Below are positions 24,001 to 36,654 of a stretch of DNA of 64,000 nt, in pieces. The DNA comes from Proales similis. Taxonomy: Eukaryota; Rotifera; Eurotatoria; Ploima; Proalidae. The notes under the pieces are model-generated. The model saw only the letters and a list, made by a program, of their open reading frames with translations. It ran no database searches and was not told where the DNA came from. Location: contig JAGVRJ010000004.1 in the NCBI GenBank assembly GCA_019059635.1, positions 1,984,001 to 2,048,000 of the forward strand. The letters are read 5' to 3'. Numbering within the stretch: position 1 is the first letter of the stretch; each line of letters opens with the position of its first letter. Position numbers and translations under genes: made by a program.

Positions 24001-26236
24001 TGATCGTCTTTCCGCCCAGCTTCCTGCTTGTGCAGCTGTTCCGGCGTTCTCGAGATAGACGACAGTCCAAAATTCTGAAGAAAAGCAAAGCGGCCAAGAC
24101 AGAAAAGGGTCCACTCACCTTTCCCTGGTGTAGCAAGATCATCGCCTATTTGCTCGCTTTCTTAATTGCGGTCACAAGCCTCGTTCTCATTCTTGTGCGA
24201 GGTTTCACTTTCGGCAATGAGAAGGTCTCCAAGTGGCTCACGTCTTTGCTGGTGTCAGTGCTGAGCTCGGTCCTCCTTACTCAACCGCTTCAGCTCGCAC
24301 TGGTCGCTCTCTTCATCGTGGTTGTTTTCAGATCGACCAAAGAGAAGCTCCAGGTCAAAAACCGACTTGATGAAGATCAAATAGCAGAGAATTCCGATCC
24401 CTTATACGAAAGAACAACTGAGTTGGGAATCATGTCTCCGATTGACCAAAACGAGCTGAAAGAGATGAAGGAAAAGAGAGAGAAAGAGAAGCGCATCAAA
24501 CGGGCTCTCACTCAGCTCTTCTTTCATTCCGCTTTCCTTTGGATTCTCTACGTGGTCTCATACTCTAATCGCCACTTTGGTACCTTTCCTCACAAACAGC
24601 ACTTGGAACGCACTGTCCTGGGCGAGTCGTTCTACGAGGTGGGAGCAAAGCCCATGTTCCGTAGACTCACACTAATTAGATGATGACTTTTAGATAAAAC
24701 GATCAGATGAGATCTGGAACTGGCTGAGAGACCACGTGTCTCCCGGTCTCAAAGGCCGACCACTGGCACAAGGCAGCTTTGAGCTGTCCGATAAAGGAAC
24801 GGTATTGATCGAAGAGCCCATTCTACGTCAAGTGCGTGTCCAGCCAGGTGAGATTCAGGTCTTATAATTAAGCCATCGGCCACTCTTATTTACATTTGAC
24901 CAATCTAGATTCATGCCAAGTGGTGCCCAAACTGAGTGAAAAGGTCGACTTTTGCACAGACGAGATCAATGTGTTGGAATACGACAAGCAGAAATACGGC
25001 TTTGGCTGGACCACCTTTGACTCTTCGGCAACTGTGCCCTCCAACATGCAATCAGTGCTTGAAGCCTTTTCCTACACCTCGTCTGACCCTCTGGACAGTC
25101 TGCCCTATGCTGGCAAGTACACCAACTACTTGGGCGGTGGATATGTGTTCAAGATGCTCGGCGATCTCACCGATCTGAGAGGCAACCTCAGCGCCCTGCA
25201 TCAGTCGGGATGGCTCGATCGCCGATCTCGGGCCCTCTTCCTCGAGCTGGCTCTCTTCAACCCCAACGCAGATCTGTTTGTGCATGGCATTGTCCTCTTC
25301 GAGATTCTCGCGACAGGCACCATCCTGCCCTCAGCCCGCTTCAGTCCCATGAATCTGACCAGTTTCGAGTATGGTCCCTCTTCCTTCAATCTGGTGGTCT
25401 TTGTTCTCTACATGATTGTGACCACTGCCTTGACCGTGCGAGAAATAGTGAGGATGGTGCGTCTTCGCTTGGCCTATCTGAAGCAGTTCTGGAGCTACGT
25501 GCAGCTTACAGTGATCGCCTTCTCCTGGACGGCCTTCGCCATGTATCTCTATCGTCTCTACGCCTACCACCAGATCACCAAAAAGTTCAAGGCCCGACAG
25601 ACCGAGTTCATCAACTTGCAAGGACTCGCCTACTGGGACGAGATGCTGACTCTATCTTTCGGCGTTGTGGCGGCGTTTGGCACATTGCAGTTCTTCAAGC
25701 TACTCAACTTCAATTGGCGCATATCCCTTCTGAGTAAGACGCTGCGTCGCGGCTTCAGTCCTATCGCCCAGTTCATGGTCATATTCTCTTTCGTCTGGTT
25801 CGCCTTTGTCCAGCTCATGTATCTGGTCTACCAAGAAGACCTGATCGAGTTCAATACGCTTCTGCAAACCATGCAAACCGGCTTCGAGATGCTTCTGGGC
25901 AAGTTTGAGGTGCGTCGGATGATGAGCGCCAACTCTTTCTTTGCCCCAGTGATCCTTATTGCTTACAATCTGGTGGTTGTGTTCATCATCTTGAACATGT
26001 TCTTCACCATTTTGGACGACACATTCGCAGAAGTGCGTAATGATGTGCAGCCAAATGAGCTTGAAGTTGTGTCATTTATTGTCTCCCTGCTTCAATCCTA
26101 CGCCCATCGTGTTGGCATTAAAACGCCTGCAGCAAACAAAGGACCAAACCGAGTGCCCCATGCAGCGGAGCAGCTCGTCTTGCGAATTAGCCAACTGCTT
26201 ACGGTTCTCGAAAGAGTAATTTCTAAACCCTCATGA
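18031..26236 (+). CDS. Polycystin-1-like protein with three WSC domains (copy A)
   Basis: I read 15 exons: 18031-18103, 18169-18310, 18367-18503, 18570-18714, 18769-18908, 18969-19140, 19205-19368, 19423-19677, 19739-21609, 21664-21810, 21867-21992, 22052-22141, 22197-24638, 24694-24847, 24909-26236. They sum to 7,386 nt, an unbroken 2,461-aa frame, with introns of 54-66 nt. Domain order: signal peptide (1-24), three WSC domains (~28-320; GCFYD, CRCGN, QTCGG motifs), two PKD-like domains (~325-500; ADFGDGRS), REJ region, GPS (~1430-1475; cleavage motif HLTEF), first membrane pass (~1500), PLAT (~1540-1660; RGSVDSF, WHDN, DRGDGRIDR), then ten more passes with the polycystin extracellular loop and channel-like module. 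This is the polycystin-1/LOV-1 family, which senses mechanical or chemical cues, often in cilia, with a PKD2 partner. The PKD2 filter motif LGD reads LGK here. Confidence 0.93.
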
Positions 26237-26471
26237 CTTTCCTCTCAACGCTTAAATTTTTCTGTAAATTGTTAGAATTCCCGTGATCCCGTGTTAAAGC
26301 GCTCGTCAAAAGACAGCACACTCATCTTAAGCAAAGAGAGCAAAGAAGATCAAAATCTGAATGAATGAAACTTAATTTAATCTTAAAAAACTCAAGTTTG
26401 GTGACATGGACTTTTTTAGTTGAATAAAGGGCATTTCATAAAATATACAGTTCACTGATGCTGAACTGAAG
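26237..26471. other. 3' flank of polycystin A
   Basis: It is nearly identical to 35936-36164 after polycystin B and includes a GAATAAAGGG that may be the polyadenylation signal (~26424). No gene is seen. Confidence 0.6.
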
Positions 26472-26650
26472 CTTAGATCAATCACCTTTCTTTTGGCACA
26501 CCATTCAACACGAGCCTCTTCTCGGTTGACTAGATCAGGCTGTTTGCCTACAATCATCCGATAAGTCGCCAGCTCTTGCCTGACCGCTTCCTCAAGAATT
26601 CGAGGGATCTTTTGATAAAAGGAAAACTGGGCAAAATAGAGCTTGAAATT
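26472..26650 (+). pseudogene. Relic of a seven-pass receptor gene
   Basis: About 180 bp match the middle of the receptor gene downstream of polycystin B (around 37216-37394). Shared phrases include acaatcatccgataagtcgc and ctcttgcctgaccgc. The receptor start and all seven membrane passes are missing, and the frame is broken (for example a TAG in the stretch parallel to FSIDSIRLF). Compared with copy B, about 1.05 kb is missing between the polycystin 3' flank and this relic. It shows that the duplicated unit once included a receptor gene. Confidence 0.85.
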
Positions 26651-26986
26651 TTCATTTTGATGGTTTCAAGAAGTTTTTTTTCTCGTTTCAGGAGTGTTCA
26701 AATAACTGAGCCGAGAAAAAGGTGGAATCAAATCAATTTGTCCTTTGCTTTTATGTAGTTTGTCCGAACCACTTCGGTTGGCATCATTATTTGGTTTTTG
26801 CTTAGCTACTTCAGTCAATTTCAATTTTACACGGCCCTCAGCGAATTAGTCTAGTCGGATAAAAAAATTGCATCTTAATGAGGCCGCATCTTTATCGACC
26901 GAATCATTCATTATTCAATTAGAATTTTAATCGACTGAAATTAAACGCCGCTTGATCAACAGCTGTCTTTTAGATTTATATCTCGC
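26651..26986. other. Intergenic: no gene seen
   Basis: This is AT-rich sequence between the receptor relic and a possible LRR relic. Nothing is recognised. Confidence 0.5.
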
Positions 26987-27187
26987 TCACAATATTCCAC
27001 AAAAATTCAGTTCAAGCTCAACTTGTTTGATTCTTGAGGCATCAAGATTCATGTTCAACTCAACGAGCACAGGTTGAGATTGAGAATCAAAATCGACAAG
27101 CGCCAAATCTGCGTTTATAACTAAAAGAACTTTTCCGTCCTTTAACGGCTCAAAAATGACGCATTCCTGAAAGTGAAATGAGCGCAA
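26987..27187 (-). pseudogene. Possible LRR relic upstream of polycystin B
   Basis: A minus-strand frame of ~66 codons contains ADLALVDFD followed by QPVLVELNMN. This lines up loosely with the family segment NRLETFELEP/LPSLKELNINGN. It occupies the same place relative to polycystin B as the LRR5 remnant does to polycystin A, and the bases just downstream resemble those near 17460-17510. The match is short and could be chance. Confidence 0.3.
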
Positions 27188-27618
27188 TTGAAACGGCAGA
27201 CATTTAAAGCTTCTGTTTACCGGCTTGCCGACAAAAACAATTTTCGTTCGCCTGGAAATAGTTCTTTAAAATTGAATCAACCACTGTCATCAAGCTGATG
27301 TTTATTCGCATCGAACAGAACAGAGGATAACAAATTTTGCCAGACTGATATTGACACAAGATACAATAACAAACGCGCGACTCCATGCTCGAGAGTTCAC
27401 TGAGCAAGCGGGAGTACCTGTTCTGAACAGAAACTTGCGCTCTGAAGCGTTTAATGGAGATACCGGCTCTCGACTTTGAAAGTCATTTGCAGTTGTTGGT
27501 TTTGTTTGCCAAGCAACTCAAAGCCAAATTGTTTGAACAGTATTTCAAACGCTTGAATGGTGCTGTTCTGTCTGAACGCAAGTGGCTTGCCAAAACAACA
27601 ACAAAAGCAACGCCTGAG

Positions 27619-27626
27619 TATAAAAA
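27619..27626 (+). promoter_or_regulatory. TATA box of polycystin B
   Basis: TATAAAAA lies 96 bp before the ATG at 27715, the same element and spacing as in copy A. Confidence 0.55.
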
Positions 27627-27714
27627 TCAAAGTAAGTCAAATTCGTTCTCGCACAAAAAGCCGATCCGGTTTCCAATCGATTTTCAATTGGTGAGAAGAA
27701 TTCAAGAAAAAGCA

Positions 27715-30700
27715 ATGAGGTCCGCTTGGGCTTTTATTTTCGTACTGACATACTTGGCATTCAGTCGCGTCGTTCAGTCAAGCGAGTGTAAGCTCTCAAT
27801 ATTGTAATTTTGATGATCTGGAATGATTGATTGCCGAGATGAGCAGTTTCAGTTGTTGGCTGCTTTTACGACGAGAACGTCGATGGCTTTCGTGAAGTGA
27901 GTTACGACTTTGGTGCGCATTCGGCGATGGACCATCAGCAGTGCGTCGACTTTTGCTCCGTCCTCAGCTATAAATACGTCGGTCTGGACGAACAGTAAGA
28001 TTTTTGTTTCCGCCACGACAATAGGGCATAGTTGCTCAAGACGAGTTTTAAGGAAGAATTGCCGCTGCGGAAATATTCTTCCTCTTTACGGACCAGCAAA
28101 CGACCCTGACCACTGCAATCTGCCTTGTCAAGCGAATCAAAATCAAACTTGCGGCGGACTGAAACGCTTTCCCAGGACTATCTATTCAGGTTTGCTTACT
28201 GGCTCAAATTTCTTTTCAGCGTGGTTAATAAGGCGGCAATTGATAACGCATTAACACATTTGGAAGCTTTAAATCGGACAGAACTTGGATGTTATGTGGA
28301 CACGCTCGCAATAATTTCTGGCGCTGTGCTCCGCAACACTTCGATGACCAATGATTGGTGTTCAGCTCACTGCAATCAGAGGTCGTATTCGTTTGCGGGC
28401 ACCACCAACAGGTAAAAAAAAAATGAAACCAAAGGTCGAACAGTCAAACGCTGAATGAGATTTTCAGCGACTTTTGCTTCTGCGGCAATTCCATCGCCGA
28501 ATTGGAGCCTAATAATGGACCGTTTTGCCATCGCCCTTGTAGCGGGAATTCTTCTCAGTTTTGCGGAGGAGTTGGAACCGTAGTAGTGACATTGCTCGAG
28601 ATAACAAGTTTGTTTGTTTCGCCAAACCAAATGACGATTAAGGCGACTATAGACGTTTTCTAAAAAGACAGGTCCAGCTCTGATTATGTTTTGGAAAGAG
28701 TGAAAAATTTCGGCTTCAAAGGCTGCTATAGGCAAAGACCGAGCGTCTATCGCGAATTTAAATATATTGTGGAGCGACCGGACTACTGCGCATTACTTTG
28801 TGCGTTTTTCAATCACAGTTTCATCGCCATACAAAATGAGTGAGCATTTACGCCCAAAACGAGCCATATCTCACTTGTTCTAAAATGCCAATTTCATCGT
28901 CAGAAAATGTCTGTGCTTTGACTCCATCGACGAAAGTAACAGAGTTTCGAGCGACATTTGCAAATATAGTTGCGATGGCCAGAGTGCTCCGGGTCAAACT
29001 TGTGGAGGTGGTATTCGAAATCCGGACGGCGCTGTGACGTCTTTTTTCTCTGTGTATGCATTCGATTGTGAGTACGAGCTGGTCAAGTTGTGACATGCGA
29101 TTTCATTTCATTTGTAACAAGTGATCGATGTCTACTTGAACTGTCCGCAGCAAGTCTTAATAGGAGGTCCCACTGGTTGCACTCTGCAGGCAAACACCAT
29201 GAATCGAATAGTCAATGTTCGATTGGTTCACAGTGACGGCATGGTCGAGCAATATGTGGTCAACGATGAGGTGATCGTTCTAAACCGAAGCTATGAAATA
29301 GCCGGCTTCTACCAGATGAATGCGAGCGTGATTGGACACTACGCTTTGAGCAGCGTTCAGTTCGAGGTTATTTACGGTAAGCTGCGTGCTGTAATTATCA
29401 TCTCAAAAATCGCCTAAAAGCCAACTTTGGTCAAAAGACGCCATAGTTGACCTTGAGTGTCCATCGAACGCCTCGACCGGCCAAGTGTTTGAATGTAGAG
29501 TAAACACAACCACTGGTGAGATGGAGATTGGCCTGTTTGTCGATTTTGGCGACGGCAGATCGATCACTTATCAGCTGGCGCAGAGTGAATTTCAAATGGA
29601 AATCTCGTATCCACTTGAGGGCTCCTACGAAGTTAAAGTTATCAATCCCATACGACTCGAGCAGATCACTCAACTCATTCATGTGAGTGGCCAGGCATCG
29701 TGCGCCCAGCCGAGTGTGACCATTCAGAGCTCGCGCTCATTCTCCAAAAGACTCCAAGTCTTCAGATCAGATGGTCTCTCGCTCAACGGCCTCGTCTTGT
29801 TCCAGTGCGCTCTTGAGTTCACAAATTCAAAGCGATGGAGCATGTGGAAGGTGGACGAGAGCAGCGGAGTTCGTCAGTCTTCGGTCGATCTTTCCGGACA
29901 GTCGTCTGCCTTCACTGCTGAACTTGTCCTGCCGGACAACTGGCTTGCCTACGGTTCCTACGAGCTTGAATTCTGGGTTCAAGTCAGCTATACTGAGAAC
30001 GGAGTGGCAAAAACGGCGAGCAATCAAGCCAACACCTTTGTCGAGGTGATTCACACAGGTCTTGTGATATCGGCTTTAGTGGGCGGAGTGGCTGAAATCG
30101 AACTGGGAAGCGCTCAAGCTCTTGATCTGAATCCAGGACTGCACTCGGTCGATCCTGACCAAGTCGTCGATCCTTCTTCTCTCAGCTTCTCGTTCTACTG
30201 CCAAGTGGGCGACAATGATCTCTTGAGTGAGCAGATGCTCCTCAACACCTCGACGCCTATTTCAGTGCCGTGGGTACACCAAGTCGCGGGCCCAGTGAGC
30301 GAGATCTGCTTCACATTGTCGGACATAACCACTCTCAGCAACAGTCGTTTGGTGATTAGGGCTGGCGCTCTTCAACCCAACAAATTCTATCGATTTTCTG
30401 TGCTCGCTTCTTACATGGGCGTCGACTATGAGCAGCAGATTCAAGTGCATGTTCTTTCGGTTGCCTCGAAGTCGCTTTTGTCGATTGGCTGTCGCTTCAA
30501 CAAGACCTGTGGCCGATATCCTACGTACCAGGTGGTTAATCCCAGCAGTCAACTAGTCTTAGAAGCGAGCTGCTTCAGTGGTTGTGGAGTGGGTGGGGAG
30601 CTGTCGTTCACTTACTCGATGTTGATGGGCAATGGAATCTGGCCCAATATGACTTGGTCTCAGCCACCCAGCCACAGTGAGCTGTTCCTTAAAGGCCAAA

Positions 30701-33700
30701 GCTCCGAAGTGGCGATTGCACGAGAACTTTTTTCAAACTACTCTTCGATTGTCTACTGGAAGCTGATCGTAAACGGAGTAACTGAGTCCGGAGACCAGGG
30801 TCAATCATCGTTGATCCTCAAAGTAAATCAGCTGCCTGAGGGAGGCAACTGTTCGGTCAACCCCGATACTGGATCTGCTCTGAGCACACTTTTCACCATT
30901 CGTTGCCTAAACTGGTCCGATCCCGATGGCCAAGTGAGCAACTACGAGTTCTCGTACAGCTACCAAGGCAGAGCGGCTTCAATCACATTGAACTTTAATC
31001 CCACTGGAAGTTTGGTTGTGACTTTGCCGGCCGGACCGGTAGCCGATAGTCAGAATGTGTTCTTGGCGGTCAGAGTAATCGATAACAACGGCGGCTTCTT
31101 TGTGGTTCCTATTGAGAACCCGGTCCAGGTGCAAGTCAATCAAACGGTTGTCAGCGCTCTTCTCGCTGAAATAATCAACAATGATGTGAACTCGACCTTT
31201 GTAAAAGTGTTGAGGACGGGCAATCTTCAAGAGAGTTCAAAGCAAATAACAAGCTTTGTCGACTCCTTGAACAATCAGCCGTACGATGCGAACGCCAATT
31301 CGAGCCAGGTAAGAAGAGACTCATATTTTGTATAAATTAGCTTATAACCGTGGCGGTTTAAGGAACAAATTGAAAGAGCAAGGGCCAGAGAGCGGCTCGT
31401 CGATGTGATTCAACAGCTCACCCCCTCCAGCATGAGCAGTGTCAAGTCGCTATCTTCAATGCTCTCGGGGCTCACGTCCAAAGTGAGCGAGATTTCTTCG
31501 GACTGTGCGGTCAGCATTCAAACCAAAGCCAATGATCTGATTCGGCATCTTAATCGTAACCAAAGGTTGAAGCGATCGGATCAGTGAATGCAATCATAAA
31601 CAGGATGGAAGGACTCGAGGAACAAACAACCCGAGAAGATGTGATGGAGACAGCCACTGGTCTGTGGAGCTCTTTATCTTCTTGTTTTAGCGTAATGAGC
31701 TTTACACTTGCATTTCTGGTGGTTGGGATTACAAACTAGATTTTCATTCAGAGTTTGAGCGGTCCTTTTCTGGGAAAACTAACTTGGGTGAACACAAATG
31801 GAGCAGATCAGAGTCAAATGCAAACTTCTCACCGAGAGAAGGTAAGTCAGACTTTTAGATTGGTCGAAAGGAAATAAGTATCAATTTCTGGGACAGATGG
31901 TCTCGAGTATTGTCGCAAATCGCGAACCAATGCTTAAGCTTGACCTGTTGATTGACGCTCACTTGGCAATCGATGACACAAGCGTGATCAGGTGCGATGC
32001 GGGAGAAGTGGTCTATTCGAAGAAAAATCTGAGCCAAATGGAAAATCAATTTGCAATTCAAGGAAGCAGCGTTTCTATTTCAGACATGTGCCAGATGTTG
32101 AGTAACTCCGGCGTTGAGGCCAGCTGCGACAAGGTCACTCTCACTCGCAAGCTCTCTTCTTCGATGCTCAAGGTGGGCGCCAACGGAGACACTGAAGCCA
32201 ACCTGGGTGACTCGAGTGCCATCAGTCTCGAGTTCTTCATGCCAGGCGAACGCAGAGTGTCGGTGAAAGACCAGACCATTCCGATCGAGTTTTGGATTCC
32301 CCGCAACAGTTCACTTGGCTCCTATTCTCTCGTCAATGTGTCCAATGCAAACATCACCGACGAGGGCTTCGTCTCGACTGGTTTCCAAATTGACAAGGGC
32401 AACGTGTCCATCCACGTGCAGTTCAAGGCAGAGACCAACTCGTCCCTGGGCTATCTGCTGCTGGTCAAGATGGGCGAGATGCCTTCGACAAGCAACTTTG
32501 ACTGGTGGCAAGTCTACTGTCCCCAAGATCACCTCCTAGATGACGACGGAATATTCTTTTTCTTCTTCGCCAATATCTCGCAGACCAGAGGATTCAATGG
32601 CCCTGTGGGTCTCAACATTCGTGAGCTGAGTGACCAAGAGATTCACTCGTTTTGTGTCCCACCTGGCCAGAAGCCTTCCTCGGTGCCCGTCAGCCAATCA
32701 TCGCCTCCATCGGACAACATCCTCTTGCGAATCTTCCTCTCTGGCTGCTACTATCTGGACACGAGCACGGCAGAGTGGACATCGCACGGCGTCGAGGTGA
32801 AGGAGTCTTGGGCGAATGGCACTCGCTGCTTGGCATCCCATCTCACAGAATTCGCGGGCGGTTTCGTCGTTCTGCCTCCAGCCATTGACTTTGACGACGC
32901 CTTCGCCAACGCTTCCTTCACTCAGAATCCGCTCATTTACTCGACTGTGATTGCTCTGATAGTCCTGTTTATCCTACTGGCTATTCTGTTTCGATATGCG
33001 GACATTCGTGACCGAAAGAAGATCGGAATAACTTACTTGCACCGAGACGGAGAAGCAAATCTGTTCGAGGTGATCTTGTTCACCGGGAATCGAATGCAAG
33101 CAGGAACCAACTCCAAAGTGAGCCTTGTCTTGTGGGGAACTGAAAGCGATTCACCAGTCATGCCATTGAGAGACCAGCAGAGGAAACTGTTCTGCCGAGG
33201 CTCTGTTGATTCATTTGTGGTATCCACTCACCAGCCACTTGGAAGCTTGTTGGGCCTACGAGTCTGGCACGACAATTCAGGAAGGGGCAGTTCGGCCTCG
33301 TGGTACTTGAAGTATGCGATCGTGAATGACCTCAAGACAGGAGAACAGTTCTACTTCATTTGCGAAGATTGGCTCGCAGTTGATCGAGGCGATGGACGAG
33401 TAGACCGACTACTACCTGTTTGTGGAGAAGAGCAGAAGCGCCAGTTCAAGTATCTGCTGAGCAAAGAGACCAAGCACAGTCTGAGCGACGGCCATCTCTG
33501 GTTCTCTCTCTTCTTCCGGCCAGTCCACAGCTCCTTCACTCGCCTTGATCGTCTCACATGCTGCTTTGTGCTCTTGTGCATGAGCATGTTGATGAACATC
33601 CTCTACTACGACGTGGACAAAAGCAGCAACCCGAACGCCCTCCAAATCGGACCCCTGAGTCTGACGCCAGAGCAGATCGGCATCGGTCTTGTCACCAGCC

Positions 33701-35935
33701 TGATCGTCTTTCCGCCCAGCTTTCTCCTTGTGCAGCTGTTCCGGCGTTCTCGCGATAGACGACAGTCCAAAATTCTGAAGAAAAACCAAGAGGCCAAGAC
33801 AGAAAAGGGTCCACTCACCTTTCCCTGGTGGTGCAAGATCAGCGCATATTTGCTCGCTTTCTTAATTGCGGTCACAAGCCTCGTTCTCATTCTTGTGCGA
33901 GGTTTCACTTTCGGCAATGAGAAGGTCTCCAAGTGGCTCACGTCTTTGCTGGTGTCAGTGCTGAGCTCGGTCCTCCTTACTCAACCGCTTCAGCTCGCAC
34001 TGGTCGCTCTCTTCATCGTCGTTGTATTCAGATCGACCAAAGAGAAGCTCCAGGTCAACAACCGACTTGATGAAGATCAAATAGCAGAGAATTCCGATCC
34101 CTTATACGAAAGAACAACTGAGTTGGGAATCATGTCTCCGATTGACCAAAACGAGCTGAAAGAGATGAAGGAAAAGAGAGAGAAAGAGAAGCGCATCAAA
34201 CGGGCTCTCACTCAGCTCTTCTTTCATTCCGCTTTCCTTTGGATGCTCTACGTAGTCTCATACTCTAATCGCCACTTTGGTACTTTTCCTCACAAACAGC
34301 ACTTGGAACGCACTGTCCTGGGCGAGTCGTTCTACGAGGTGGGAGCAAAGCCCATGTTCCGTAGACTCACACTAATTAGATGATGACTTTTAGATAAAAC
34401 GATCAGATGAGATCTGGAACTGGCTGAGAGACCACGTGTCTCCCGGTCTCAAAGGCCGACCACTGGCACAAGGCAGCTTTGAGCTGTCCGATAAAGGAAC
34501 GGTATTGATCGAAGAGCCCATTCTACGTCAAGTGCGTGTCCAGCCAGGTGAGATTCAGATAATCCGATTTCCATCAAGAATCAATATCATTTTCATTTAT
34601 CTCTTAGACTCGTGCCAAGTGGCGCCCAAACTGAGTGAAAAGGTCTACTTTTGCACAGACGAGATCAATGTGTTGGAATACGACAAGCAGAAATACGGCT
34701 TTGGCTGGTCCACCTTTGACTCTTCGGCAACTGTGCCCTCCAACATGCAATCAGTGCTTGAAGCCTTTTCCTACACCTCGTCTGACCCTCTGGACAGTCT
34801 GCCCTATGCTGGCAAGTACACCAACTACTTGGGCGGTGGATATGTGTTCAAGATGCTCGGCGATCTCACCGATCTGAGAGGCAACCTCAGCGCCCTGCAT
34901 CAGTCGGGATGGCTCGATCGCCGATCTCGGGCCCTCTTCCTCGAGCTGGCTCTCTTCAACCCCAACGCAGATCTGTTTGTGCATGGCATTGTCCTCTTCG
35001 AGATTCTCGCAACAGGCACCATCTTGCCCTCGGCCCGCTTCAGTCCCATGAATCTGACCAGTTTCGAGTATGGTCCCTCTTCCTTCAATCTGGTGGTCTT
35101 TGTTCTCTACATGATTGTGACCACTGCCTTGACCGTGCGAGAAATAGTGAGGATGGTGCGTCTTCGCTTGGCCTATCTGAAGCAGTTCTGGAGCTACGTG
35201 CAGCTCACAGTGATCGCCTTCTCCTGGACGGCCTTCGCCATGTATCTCTATCGTCTCTACGCCTACCACCAGATCACCAAAAAGTTCAAGGCCCGGCAGA
35301 CCGAGTTCATCAACTTGCAAGGACTCGCCTACTGGGACGAGATGCTGACTCTATCTTTCGGCGTTGTGGCGGCGTTTGGCACATTGCAGTTCTTCAAGCT
35401 ACTCAACTTCAATTGGCGCATATCCCTTCTGAGCAAGACGCTGCGTCGCGGCTTCAGTCCTATCGCCCAGTTCATGGTCATATTCTCTTTCGTCTGGTTC
35501 GCCTTTGTCCAGCTCATGTATCTGGTCTACCAAGAAGACCTGATCGAGTTCAATAGCCTTCTGCAAACCATGCAAACCGGCTTCGAGATGCTTCTGGGCA
35601 AGTTTGAGGTGCGTCGGATGATGAGCGCCAACTCTTTCTTTGCCCCAGTGATCCTTATTGCTTACAATCTGGTGGTTGTGTTCATCATCTTGAACATGTT
35701 CTTCACCATTTTGGACGACACATTCGCAGAAGTGCGTAACGATGTGCAGCCAAATGAACTTGAAGTTGTGTCATATATTGTCTCCCTTCTTCAATCCTAC
35801 GCCAATAATATTGGCATCAAAACGCCTGCAGCAAACAAAAGACCAAAGCGAGTGCCCCATGCAGCGGAGCAGCTCGTCTTGCGAATTAGCCAACTGCTTA
35901 CGGTTCTCGAAAGAGTAATTTCTAAACCCTCATGA
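27715..35935 (+). CDS. Polycystin-1-like protein with three WSC domains (copy B)
   Basis: This is the tandem paralog of copy A with the same exon layout and domains: signal peptide, three WSC, two PKD-like, REJ, GPS with HLTEF, PLAT and 11 membrane passes. I found no disabling change. Near 28225-28265 B has ~11 extra bases relative to A, but these fall inside the intron if the acceptor is at ggaag|ct (28266), and the frame then holds. Protein differences from A are scattered and few. Examples are NCSVNPDTG against NCSVSPDTG, HLLDDDG against QLHDQDG, and KKNQEAK against KKSKAAK. The last intron (34548-34607) is unrelated in sequence to that of A, so an open frame happens to read through it. 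As in A, the pore-region motif is LGK. Confidence 0.9.
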
Positions 35936-36654
35936 CTTTCCTCTCAACGCTTAAATTTTTCTGTAAATTGTTAGAATTCCCGTGATCCCGTGTTGAAGCG
36001 CTCGTCAAAAGACAGCACACTCATCTTAAGCAAAGAGAGCAAAGAAGATCAAAATCTGAATGAATGAAACTTAATTTAATCTTAAAAAACTCAAGTTTGG
36101 TGACATGGACTTTTTTAGTTGAATAAAGGGCATTTCATAAAATATACAGTTCGCTGATGCTGAACTGAAGCTCAAGCACTTAATTAATCTGGCGTTTGCT
36201 TGTTTGATTTGTCGAACACTCCTTAAGGTATTATTGCCCCGGCGGGTGCTGTGCTGCTTTGTTTAAAACTAATCGAGTTATTGCTTTCAGAGTGAATTTG
36301 ATCGATTACCACCGGGCCAGACCCTTATGGGAACAGCTTCCCCGATTAAGCCGAGAGCCCAAATAGCTCGATTATAAGGCAAGGATAATACGCAGACGAC
36401 TTTGGTTATATAAGCATTCACATGAGAATTTAAAAATAACGTTGTCACGTGCCCTTCAACCTGATAATCTCCTCTTTTCCTTAAGTATCTAGATTGCATG
36501 CGGAATTGAAGCTTCCTTAAAGAGGCTCGAAATTCAATTTTGTTTTTTCATTTATTTAATTTCAACGAAAAAACGCTCATTTTAGAATTTATTAAGGTGT
36601 TCCAAGGGCGCAACTACAAGAGCGGTCTATTTGACTGGAAGTTTATGCCACAAA
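35936..36654. other. Intergenic: polycystin B 3' flank and receptor leader
   Basis: Up to 36165 it matches the 3' flank of copy A. The rest is AT-rich with no gene seen. A 70-codon minus-strand frame (36287-36499) has no recognisable features. Confidence 0.55.

Larger units (their letters stand above)
17490..26475 (+). repeat. Segmental duplication, unit A
   Basis: This ~9 kb unit aligns with 27185-36165 at a constant shift of about 9,699 bases through exons, most introns, promoter and 3' flank. The alignment ends just after the phrase gctgaactgaagct. Some stretches are identical including introns (for example 18990-19560); elsewhere introns are quite different (for example 21993-22051). Confidence 0.9.
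27185..36165 (+). repeat. Segmental duplication, unit B
   Basis: This is the partner of unit A (17490-26475) in direct orientation. After 36165 the B side continues to an intact receptor gene, while the A side has a deletion and only a receptor relic. Confidence 0.9.

Noticed and set aside
28220-28270. Frameshift in copy B between the first and second WSC
   Set aside because: The extra bases fall within the intron if the acceptor at 28266 is used, and the frame and alignment with A are then intact.
34548-34607. Intron loss in polycystin B, since one frame reads through from exon 14 to exon 15
   Set aside because: The stretch keeps a GTGAGA donor and a TTAG acceptor at the same places as A and C; the open frame is chance.
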